A stretch of DNA of 8,348 nucleotides from Euryarchaeota archaeon UBA59 (GTDB lineage: Archaea > Thermoplasmatota > Poseidoniia > Poseidoniales > Thalassarchaeaceae). Location: the NCBI GenBank assembly GCA_002505495.1, contig DAVI01000096.1, positions 4,476 through 12,823 of the forward strand, in the 5' to 3' direction. The position numbers and the translations under genes were made by a program. Each line of letters starts with the position of its first letter. The first letter of the stretch is position 1. Shown piece by piece: positions 1-5,983 of this stretch. The notes under the pieces were generated by a model that was not told the origin of the DNA, did not search any database, and was given only the letters and a program-made list of their open reading frames with translations.

Positions 1-1703
1 ACCTCGTTGAACCGCTCGAACGCTTCGGCAAGGTTGCCGCGGCGGGCTGCCACGAGTCCCTTCACATAGGGAATCACCAGTGAGGTGCGCTCCTTCACGT
101 CCGCCTCGTCTATCAGCCGTGCAGCATCCTCGACTCGCCCCTCATCCAAGGCGATCAGGCTCTCCTCGGCACAGACCAGCGGGTCGTCCATCAGTCGCTT
201 CGCCCTGTTGAGAGATATGCTCGCCTCTGCGAGGTCGCCCGCCAACCGCTGACAACGGCCCACGCACAACCATGCGAGGCCGTTCTCCCGGTCAACTTCC
301 AACGCACCGCGGAATGCGCTCTCCGCCTCTGCGAGAATCGCTCCGTCGGCGTGCCCGGCGTCACGGTTGGCGTCGTAGTCAGCGAGCAGCAGTCTGCCCT
401 TCTGAATGTGGAGAACCGGCTCACTCCAGTTAGGGGTACCCTCCAATACATTCCACGCCTCTTCGCGTCGGCCCTGGAAAAGATGGGTCTGTGAGAGGTT
501 TGAGCGGATGGTGGCGTTTGCGGGGTCTGACTCCAGAGCACTCTCGAGTGCCTCCATCGCATCCTCCCTGCGCCCACTTCGCTCCAGCAGATCCGCCTTC
601 AGAAGAATGAGTTCCGTGCCTCCCGCACCTAGCGCACAGCCGTGCACAGCTGCCTTCAGCGCATCAGCCATCTGCTTGGGATTCGGTTCGAGGAGTTGGG
701 CGAGCAGCGCCCACGACTCACCGTGCTGCCTTCCTCCGGCTAGGTCTAGTGCCGACCTGACCGAATCTATTGCGAGAGGAATCTCGTCTCGGCGACGGTG
801 GAGCCGTGCCTTCAGCAGATACTGTTCGACCGTAGGGTCTTGCTCGATAGCAGCCTCGACCGCTGCCAATGATTGGTCACTTGAATCGCCTGATATCCGC
901 TCCTTTATTCCGGACAGGAAACTGTGGTCTGCCGGAGTCGCCTTGCCAATCGCCTCCAACCGCTTCACGTTGCGCTCGGCCGTCTCCGGATCGAGCAGTG
1001 AAAGTCTGCGCAACAGCGACTCGTCATCGGGAACCTGTGAGAGTTGTTCGGTGACCCAATGCGCCTCCGCTTCGATGTCGCCAGCATCTCTGGCAAGTGC
1101 CGCCAGACAGCGCATCGCCGCAAGGTTGCCCGGAGCGAGCGAGGTCGCCACCTCCTTGTAGCACGCCCTAGCCCAGCCATCCTCACCAATCAGGTGGGCC
1201 AGTTCACCAAGTCTGCGCGCCTCAAGGGCGCTGAGGCCGAGGTTCTTGGGGCCGGAGAGGTCGAGGTCGGCGAATAGGTCGAAGAGTCGGCTGGCAAGGG
1301 CTGTGACCCCTGAATCCACATCCGCATGTCCCAAGGTGAAATCCCCGTCAGTGGAGTGGGTGGAGAGCATTCCGCGGATTGCCGAGAGAAGTCCTTCTGC
1401 AGACTCCTTCACACTTGGTGCCCCGAAGTCAGAGTCGAGCGACGCTTCGAGACTGCTGATGGAATTGTGGGCTTCAATGAGCCCCTTCAACTTCGGTTGG
1501 GTGTGAATTAATGCATTGCAATCACTCGACAGGCGAGCCACCTCGTTGACCAACAGACCCAACTTCTCCGCCTGTGATTCTCGTTCTGTGGCGGCATCCC
1601 GACTATACCTCCGGAAGTGGGTGTCAACCTGTATCATCCAGAAGATGATGCCCCCACCAAGCAGCGTCACGAACAGCGTCAGTCCGATTTCAAGCGGCGT
1701 CAT
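1..1703 (-). CDS. Membrane-anchored TPR-repeat protein, C-terminus cut by window edge
   Basis: The minus strand is open without a stop from an ATG at 1703-1701 to the left edge, giving 567 complete codons plus part of the next. Residues 5-25 form one hydrophobic segment (MTPLEIGLTLFV, then a Gly/Ile stretch ending FWMI). The basic HFRRYSR follows, so by the positive-inside rule the rest should be cytoplasmic. Residues 35-90 look like coiled coil or helical linker. From about 160 onward the sequence is a chain of helix pairs with TPR character. The clearest unit is about 364-397, with Ala and Gly at TPR positions and ending in ESDPAN; further units lie near 180-220, 290-325, 398-430 and 473-505. 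TPR arrays bind proteins, so a cytoplasmic scaffold or assembly role is inferred; no enzyme motif is seen. The ATG has a weak GAGG about 6 nt upstream. Upstream GTG codons are in frame, but the hydrophobic N-terminus fits the ATG. The missing part prevents a full family call. Confidence 0.86.
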   Translation of the reverse strand, partial: MTPLEIGLTLFVTLLGGGIIFWMIQVDTHFRRYSRDAATERESQAEKLGLLVNEVARLSSDCNALIHTQPKLKGLIEAHNSISSLEASLDSDFGAPSVKESAEGLLSAIRGMLSTHSTDGDFTLGHADVDSGVTALASRLFDLFADLDLSGPKNLGLSALEARRLGELAHLIGEDGWARACYKEVATSLAPGNLAAMRCLAALARDAGDIEAEAHWVTEQLSQVPDDESLLRRLSLLDPETAERNVKRLEAIGKATPADHSFLSGIKERISGDSSDQSLAAVEAAIEQDPTVEQYLLKARLHRRRDEIPLAIDSVRSALDLAGGRQHGESWALLAQLLEPNPKQMADALKAAVHGCALGAGGTELILLKADLLERSGRREDAMEALESALESDPANATIRSNLSQTHLFQGRREEAWNVLEGTPNWSEPVLHIQKGRLLLADYDANRDAGHADGAILAEAESAFRGALEVDRENGLAWLCVGRCQRLAGDLAEASISLNRAKRLMDDPLVCAEESLIALDEGRVEDAARLIDEADVKERTSLVIPYVKGLVAARRGNLAEAFERFNE

Positions 1704-1828
1704 GGCCGCCTCAGCCGATTGATTGCCTACTTGACATTGACCCCCGCCCTTACGCACGGGTGCGGATTTCGCCACCCGCGCGAGTTCACCGTCGGTAGCA
1801 TTGTGAACGGGAGGAGGGTCTGCCCGCC
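1704..1828. promoter_or_regulatory. Divergent intergenic region with a 12-bp dyad
   Basis: This 125-bp gap must hold the promoters of both the leftward TPR gene and the rightward 852-residue gene. I see no convincing AT-rich TATA box on either strand. The only clear symmetry is CGCAC-GG-GTGCG at 1753-1764, a perfect 5-bp-arm dyad about 50 bp upstream of the TPR start and about 65 bp upstream of the TTG start. It could be an operator shared by both genes or chance in G+C-rich DNA. Confidence 0.4.
1810..1818 (+). promoter_or_regulatory. Strong Shine-Dalgarno that supports a TTG start
   Basis: GGAGGAGGG contains two overlapping GGAGG cores complementary to the archaeal 16S rRNA 3' end and ends 10 nt before TTG at 1829. 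An in-frame TAG at 1796-1798 limits upstream extension, and no in-frame ATG or GTG lies between that stop and 1829. This is the strongest ribosome binding site in the window and is the main reason for choosing the TTG. Confidence 0.7.
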
Positions 1829-4387
1829 TTGGGATTCACCTTGGTCGATGATACCAGTTGGCTCGATGAGCGTCTGACCGACTGGGCCGAACGCGGCTTT
1901 GACGGCCCTCTGCTCGCCACCCACCTCGCTGGGGAAAGTGGTAACCTCAGCGAAGCAGTCCTCCGTTTGGAGAAGAACATCAAGCGGGCGGAGTGGCTAA
2001 TGGAACAGGTCGAGAAATTCCCTCTCGCGTGGACTGAACGGGACGAGATACTAGACTCCCTGTCAGACCCGAACACAATCGAAGCAAACGAGCGGCGTTG
2101 GCGTGAATTGGTTCGGAGCCGCCGTCCCTGGCACGCAATCGCTGAAAATTTCGGAATCCGATGGTCGAGGGAGGGACGTACGCAAGAGTTGGCGGACTGG
2201 CTCGAGCGGTTGGACCGAGTAGATCCATCGATGATTCCCCAGGCTGGTGAACTCCTTTCGGCACTGGAAAATGCGGTTCTTCGTGAGGAAATGGAGACGG
2301 TCGTCGCTGACCTTGAAGGCCGGCAAAATCGGCGGGTTCGGGTCTTGGAAGAGATGGTCTCCCACTTGAGAGACGAGCGCGGTTGGTCACTTTCGGGACT
2401 CTCTGGAAACCTGCAAGAACGGTATGCGGAAGTTGGCCGGATTCAAGACTTGGATTCCGTTCTGCTGGCAATTGAGGAAATTACGAGTAGTGACATATCA
2501 ATGTATGACCGAGAGGCTGCGAGTGCGCTTCTACAACGAGCGGAACTGGCCCGGAACATGGAGGATGGGGGGCGTCTTGCCGAGTTGCTAGAGATATCTA
2601 AGGGGATGGCTTCTGACTACGAAACTCGACTCCAAACCGTCACCGACTGGCTCACCGACCTAGATGAGCGGCAACTACACCTCAATGTCTCCAGACCTCC
2701 CACGCCGGGCGACTTGCTAGTGCTGGAATCGAGGGTTGATGAGGTAGCTGATGCGGTGGTTCGGCTTGGCGCCGCTTGGCTCCGACTCGACGCTCTGCTC
2801 GACCTGTTTCCAGATGATGCGGGGGGCGCCGCGGCTCTTCAGGGCCAAGTCGAGAGGGTGGATGACATCGAGGGGCTTGTCGAAATCCTCCAGGCGAGGC
2901 GGGACGAGAACGATTCTCGGGCTCGTGGCAGGCTACGGGGATGGGCGGCTTCGGGGTTTGATGTCGAGCCGTTTGAGGTGTTGCTCGAACAGCGGCCGCG
3001 GGTCGGCTGGCTGGCGATTGAGGAGCATGCGGAGCGGGTCGGGGTGTGCAAGCAGATTCTCTCAAACATAGACCTGCTCGATGTATCCTATGCCGGTGCT
3101 GAGGAGGCTGCTGGCTGGAGTGAGAGGCTGCGAGCGGCAGGTGTCAACTACGACGATGTCGCTGATGTGCAGGAGGGTCTGCGAAAGAGGCTGAAGCGGA
3201 ACGGATTACACCGCCTACAACTCGACGAGGTCAGAGTTGAGTTTGCAGGAAGTTGGCCCGCGCGGCTCTCTCCGGGCTCACTCTCTCTGTCTGAATACGA
3301 AGAGGCGATCAAGGCACTGCAAGCCGGAGAAAGGGTTTCGGGTCATTTCGGAGAAGCGCGGAGCAGTGCCAAAGAGAGCCGACTGGTCGAAGCGACGAGG
3401 GGGGAAGTCGACCTGTGGCGCACCAGCGGTTGGGACATCAGTGGGCTCGACAAGATGTTCGAGCGGGCACCCACCGAATTGTGGGCCTCACTCCCTGCAA
3501 TACGCAGAGCGATGGACGGATTCAACCATCTGAGAGAGAGGTTGCAGCGGTTGCCGCTCAGAAGAAGTTCGGAACTTCTCGACAGAATCGGTTCCGACTT
3601 GAGACGGCCGGAGAAATTGCAGAACATCTCCGATTCCCTGCCTTCACTCGCTGCGGAATTAGCCGCCCTGCCCGGAACTGCCGACGAACGGGAGTTCGCA
3701 CTCTTTGAGCCAACTCTTCCCGAACCGTTCGCAAAGTTGCGCCAGGTGAAGGCGTTGCCAACCCTTATTCCGAGAAAGGTTCAGCCAATCGAAGAAGAAA
3801 CTCGCGTCGAGCCTCACACATCGACAAAGATTGAGCCGCCCCCTCAACTGACCGAAGTTGTGGCCGTTGAACCGGTTTCACCCATGCCACCCGCTGAAGT
3901 TGAGTTTGAGGTGTCCATGAAACCAGAGCCGGTTTTGGAGAGTGGCGATGTTCGCTGGGATTCACTGGTCCTGAGAATTGGTGGGAGACTTGACGCTCAA
4001 CCACGCGACCTCAGAGTCCAGCGGCTGGCTCGACTGATGATGCTCCTCGAACCGCAAGAGAGTGATTCGGAGAGCGAATCACAGATGAGGAGCAAGCTGA
4101 CCGGTCGCCTCGACAAGATTACTGGCGAGCTTGAAAAGTGGACGAAACTGCGGCTAGTACATCGTAACACATCGACTGATGGCAGTCTGTTGAAGCTCTC
4201 TGCCCGGCTGGCCAGTAGACTCTACGACATCCCCGGCCCCGGTACCGAACTGCCGGTCCAACCCGACGAAGAGCGCCTCCCCGACGGTGCCGACCTGAAG
4301 AGCATGGAAGAGGCTGTCTCGCGGTTGGAGGATTCCACGCGCGTCCCATACGCCGGCGGCAAGCCGGCACTCGTTGCCGTTGGTTGA
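1829..4387 (+). CDS. Large helical-repeat protein with W-x3-G motifs and C-terminal domain (852 aa)
   Basis: I do not recognise this family. The protein is almost entirely predicted helix, soluble, and without signal peptide or membrane segment. Residues 1-640 contain a recurring motif W-x3-G-[FW]-[DS]-x3-[LF]-x3-[LF]: W19/G23, G185 (Leu/Arg replacing Trp), W372/G376 and W530/G534, with a weaker copy at L434/G438. Leucine-rich helices follow each copy. Residues 640-705 are a Pro/Glu-rich, probably flexible linker (LPTLIPRK, EPPPQL, SPMPPAE). Residues 706-800 form a compact helical domain (WDSLVLRIGG, then LARLMMLLEP, then an amphipathic helix ending EKWTKLRLVH). The tail ends in SMEEAV and a Gly/Pro-containing segment. 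The start is TTG at 1829 behind GGAGGAGGG; TTG at 1841 is the alternative. The first ATG, at residue 58, would delete the first repeat, which argues against it. The gene diverges from the TPR gene and converges on the Pro-rich membrane gene. A scaffold or structural role is inferred only from architecture. Confidence 0.88.
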   Translation: MGFTLVDDTSWLDERLTDWAERGFDGPLLATHLAGESGNLSEAVLRLEKNIKRAEWLMEQVEKFPLAWTERDEILDSLSDPNTIEANERRWRELVRSRRPWHAIAENFGIRWSREGRTQELADWLERLDRVDPSMIPQAGELLSALENAVLREEMETVVADLEGRQNRRVRVLEEMVSHLRDERGWSLSGLSGNLQERYAEVGRIQDLDSVLLAIEEITSSDISMYDREAASALLQRAELARNMEDGGRLAELLEISKGMASDYETRLQTVTDWLTDLDERQLHLNVSRPPTPGDLLVLESRVDEVADAVVRLGAAWLRLDALLDLFPDDAGGAAALQGQVERVDDIEGLVEILQARRDENDSRARGRLRGWAASGFDVEPFEVLLEQRPRVGWLAIEEHAERVGVCKQILSNIDLLDVSYAGAEEAAGWSERLRAAGVNYDDVADVQEGLRKRLKRNGLHRLQLDEVRVEFAGSWPARLSPGSLSLSEYEEAIKALQAGERVSGHFGEARSSAKESRLVEATRGEVDLWRTSGWDISGLDKMFERAPTELWASLPAIRRAMDGFNHLRERLQRLPLRRSSELLDRIGSDLRRPEKLQNISDSLPSLAAELAALPGTADEREFALFEPTLPEPFAKLRQVKALPTLIPRKVQPIEEETRVEPHTSTKIEPPPQLTEVVAVEPVSPMPPAEVEFEVSMKPEPVLESGDVRWDSLVLRIGGRLDAQPRDLRVQRLARLMMLLEPQESDSESESQMRSKLTGRLDKITGELEKWTKLRLVHRNTSTDGSLLKLSARLASRLYDIPGPGTELPVQPDEERLPDGADLKSMEEAVSRLEDSTRVPYAGGKPALVAVG

Positions 4388-4435
4388 CGATTCGGAGCGA
4401 AAGGCGCCTTCCTACGATGTGAATCAATCATTCAC
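4388..4435. other. Convergent junction with a small hairpin over a stop codon
   Basis: Only 40 bp separate the two convergent stop codons. GTGAAT-CAATC-ATTCAC at 4419-4435 is a perfect 6-bp-arm inverted repeat whose loop and right arm overlap the TGA (4428-4430, minus strand) of the leftward gene. No T-run typical of an archaeal terminator follows on either strand, so a terminator role is unproven. Confidence 0.35.
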
Positions 4436-5852
4436 TGAGGTCTGAGAGGAGATCCGACGCCTCGTCCGCACTCAACGAATCCTCTCGCGGTGCTGCCTTT
4501 ACATGAAGTTCTGATGGCTCGACGGGCTTTGTTGGGACAAACGGTGTCGCACCCGGTGGAGGAGGGGGGGGAGGCAGTCCATCCATGCCGGCAGGTGGTG
4601 GAGGTGGTAATCCCGCCGTTTCGCCAGGGGGCGGAGGGGGTTGGCCCGCATGACTCATCGGAGCGAGGTTGGGGGGTGGTGCGGGTACTGGCATCGGTGG
4701 TGGTGGTAGTGGAGCGGCCATCGGAGTTGGGTCTGAAACTGGTGGAGGGGCGGGTGCTGGAACCGGAGCGGGTTCGGGGCCTAGTTCTGTCACCGGCGTA
4801 GACGGTGGTGGTGGCGGAGGGGGAATTTCCACTGGTGGAGGTGCCGGTTCGGGCTCGGGCTCAGCCACACCCTCTGGTTCTGCTTCCGGAGTTGTCTCGA
4901 GTTCCGGCTCGGGTGCCACTTCAGGTTCCGGTTCAGGTTCCTGCTCTGGTTCTGGCTCAGGTGCCACCTCTGGTTCGGACTCGGGTTCTGGCTCTGGTGC
5001 CGTCTCGGGCGCCGGTTCGGGTTCTGGCTCGGCCGTCGGCATCGGCGTCGGCACTGGGGCTGGCGGCTGTTCGGCTGGGGTTGGCGGCGAAGAGGGCGGA
5101 GGCGTGGATGGGGCGGTGGTTGCCACCGGCGCAGGGAGTGGTGCGGCTACTGGTGCGGCTACTGCAACTGTCCCCACTACCAGTGGAGGTGTGGTTTTCG
5201 CAACGAGTGCTGCTTCAAACTTAGCAGCTATCTCATCGGCCCGCTGATTCAGTGCCTCACAATCGAGTGATTTCCCTGATAGCAAACCCTCCATCGCCCC
5301 ATCGATCAAATCCATGCTGGCATCTGTCAACGCTCGATTCGAGCCGATTCTGTAGAGAAGTACTCGATGTTGTCCAGCATTGGTCTCGAACAGAAGAAGT
5401 TCCGGGTCGGTGAATTGGGCAAGTGAGAGGAGGAGCCCCGCGAGGAACACGATGGAGCCGATTCCGGGAGCGAAGTAGAGGAGGAGGATTCCGATGCCTG
5501 TCACCGCCCACCAACCATACTTGCCTCCATCGAGCCAGTCGTATCGGTAGTGAGAAAAGCCGAGAAGTGCTTCTTTTCTAGCCATGAACTGCTCTTCGAC
5601 CACGACTCCGTCAGCCTCCCTCCTTGCGAGGGAAATCCGCACCAAATCGTCGTCTTCAATGACTGACAGAGTTCGATTGCCCCGCTTTGACTCCCTCAAA
5701 ACGAACTCTCTAGACTGCTCCTCGGCGTCGAGTGCGCGAACACCACGACCTAGCACGCTGACACCAGCTACCGACGAGTCTACCGGATTCACACTAGGCT
5801 CTGTTGTAGGCCCGACTTCAGGTGCCGAAGTTGGGGATGGTGCCGCCTGCAT
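4428..5852 (-). CDS. Membrane protein with long Glu-Pro and polyproline tail (474 aa)
   Basis: I do not recognise this family. Residues 1-45 are Pro/Ser/Thr-rich and disordered. Residues 47-105 look beta-rich and charged (FVLRES, RTLSVIEDDD, VRISLARRE). Residues 114-145 are a hydrophobic block beginning WWAVTGIGILLLYF, with a Pro-Gly near its middle, so probably a two-helix hairpin with both ends on the same side. Residues 150-172 again look like strands (ELLLFETN, HRVLLYRIG), followed by a helix at 174-192. Strands either side of a membrane hairpin followed by a helix resemble membrane-inserted PH-like domains; this is a guess. From about 220 the chain is low complexity: Pro/Ala/Thr, then Glu-Pro repeats (about 273-340), then PPPPP blocks separated by GLP or AGMDGLP, ending in an acidic helix, SADEASDLLSDLSE. 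The ATG is the only possible start after an in-frame TAA eight codons upstream, and it has no Shine-Dalgarno, suggesting a leaderless mRNA. dnaG lies 131 bp upstream on the same strand. Confidence 0.87.
   Translation of the reverse strand: MQAAPSPTSAPEVGPTTEPSVNPVDSSVAGVSVLGRGVRALDAEEQSREFVLRESKRGNRTLSVIEDDDLVRISLARREADGVVVEEQFMARKEALLGFSHYRYDWLDGGKYGWWAVTGIGILLLYFAPGIGSIVFLAGLLLSLAQFTDPELLLFETNAGQHRVLLYRIGSNRALTDASMDLIDGAMEGLLSGKSLDCEALNQRADEIAAKFEAALVAKTTPPLVVGTVAVAAPVAAPLPAPVATTAPSTPPPSSPPTPAEQPPAPVPTPMPTAEPEPEPAPETAPEPEPESEPEVAPEPEPEQEPEPEPEVAPEPELETTPEAEPEGVAEPEPEPAPPPVEIPPPPPPPSTPVTELGPEPAPVPAPAPPPVSDPTPMAAPLPPPPMPVPAPPPNLAPMSHAGQPPPPPGETAGLPPPPPAGMDGLPPPPPPPGATPFVPTKPVEPSELHVKAAPREDSLSADEASDLLSDLSE
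4542..5036 (-). repeat. Low-complexity repeat coding for Glu-Pro and polyproline tail
   Basis: Within the 474-residue gene, 4833-5036 encodes about 68 residues dominated by Glu-Pro pairs broken by Ala, Ser, Gln and Thr. 4542-4832 encodes Pro-rich sequence with runs of five to seven prolines. On the plus strand it reads as irregular GGTTCTGG/GGCTCAGG-like units. The units vary in codon choice (GAA/GAG, CCG/CCA/CCT), so this is a degenerate protein-level repeat rather than a recent microsatellite expansion. The opposite strand is open as Gly/Ser-rich sequence, a shadow of this composition. Confidence 0.75.
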
Positions 5853-5874
5853 TGCGCCGACGAGAGGTTCGCTC

Positions 5875-5882
5875 GCTTATCA
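5875..5882 (-). promoter_or_regulatory. Possible TATA box for leaderless transcription of the Pro-rich membrane gene
   Basis: On the minus strand TGATAAGC is centred about 26 nt before the A of the ATG at 5852. That is the spacing expected if transcription begins at the start codon, which would explain the missing Shine-Dalgarno. It is the most AT-rich stretch in this leader, but the match to the archaeal TATA consensus is weak and no purine-rich BRE is evident beside it. Confidence 0.3.
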
Positions 5883-5883
5883 G

Positions 5884-5929
5884 TCACGCGAGGCGTGAAT
5901 TTGGCTCTTCATCGAAATTCACTCACGCC
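5884..5929. repeat. Nested inverted repeats TCACGC/GCGTGA upstream of the Pro-rich membrane gene
   Basis: TCACGC (5884-5889), GAG, GCGTGA (5893-5898) is a perfect dyad. Its right half, GGCGTGAATTT (5892-5902), pairs again with AAATTCACTCACGCC (5915-5929) if a 4-nt bulge is allowed. The hexamer therefore occurs three times in 45 bp. The first dyad directly abuts the candidate TATA element on its upstream side, where a regulator could act; alternative hairpins in a dnaG readthrough RNA are also possible. Confidence 0.5.
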
Positions 5930-5949
5930 AAGTCCGATGTGTGAATACG

Positions 5950-5975
5950 CGAAGTCTTCGGGTCACCCCCGGGGG
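5950..5975. repeat. Two tandem palindromes just downstream of dnaG
   Basis: CGAAG-T-CTTCG (5950-5960) and CCCCCGGGGG (5966-5975) are both perfect palindromes, beginning 8 nt past the dnaG stop on the minus strand. They could mark an mRNA 3' end or a protein-binding site. No T-run follows, so I do not call them a canonical archaeal terminator. Confidence 0.45.
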
Positions 5976-5983
5976 ACTCTTGC

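Noticed and set aside
406..1161. A 251-codon plus-strand reading frame rich in Ser, Ala and Arg
   Set aside because: It lies opposite the TPR gene, has a composition typical of an antisense shadow in G+C-rich DNA, and shows no domain, hydrophobic pattern or ribosome binding site.
1980..2471. Minus-strand frames opposite the 852-residue gene (also 2682-3065)
   Set aside because: Pro/Arg/Ser-rich shadows without start signals; the plus-strand frame has the coherent helical pattern and internal repeats.
4419..4435. GTGAAT/ATTCAC as a motif family shared between the convergent junction and the dnaG downstream region
   Set aside because: The hexamer also appears several times inside coding sequence, so its recurrence in two gaps is not convincing without a genome-wide count.
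4542..5036. The repetitive stretch as a CRISPR array or noncoding tandem repeat
   Set aside because: There is no constant repeat with regular unique spacers, and the minus-strand frame stays open through the whole stretch with protein-level periodicity.
4805..5224. A 139-codon plus-strand frame made of Val/Leu/Pro/Arg repeats
   Set aside because: Another frame of the same coding repeat, with no folded-domain signature.
4669..5247. A 192-codon plus-strand frame encoding a Gly/Ser-rich collagen- or silk-like product
   Set aside because: It is the complement of the Glu-Pro/polyproline coding repeat; the Gly/Ser pattern follows directly from CCN and GAR codons read backwards.
5966..5975. CCCCCGGGGG as an intrinsic transcription terminator of dnaG
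   Set aside because: As a hairpin it leaves no loop, and no T-run follows on the minus strand, so it does not fit a known archaeal or bacterial terminator.
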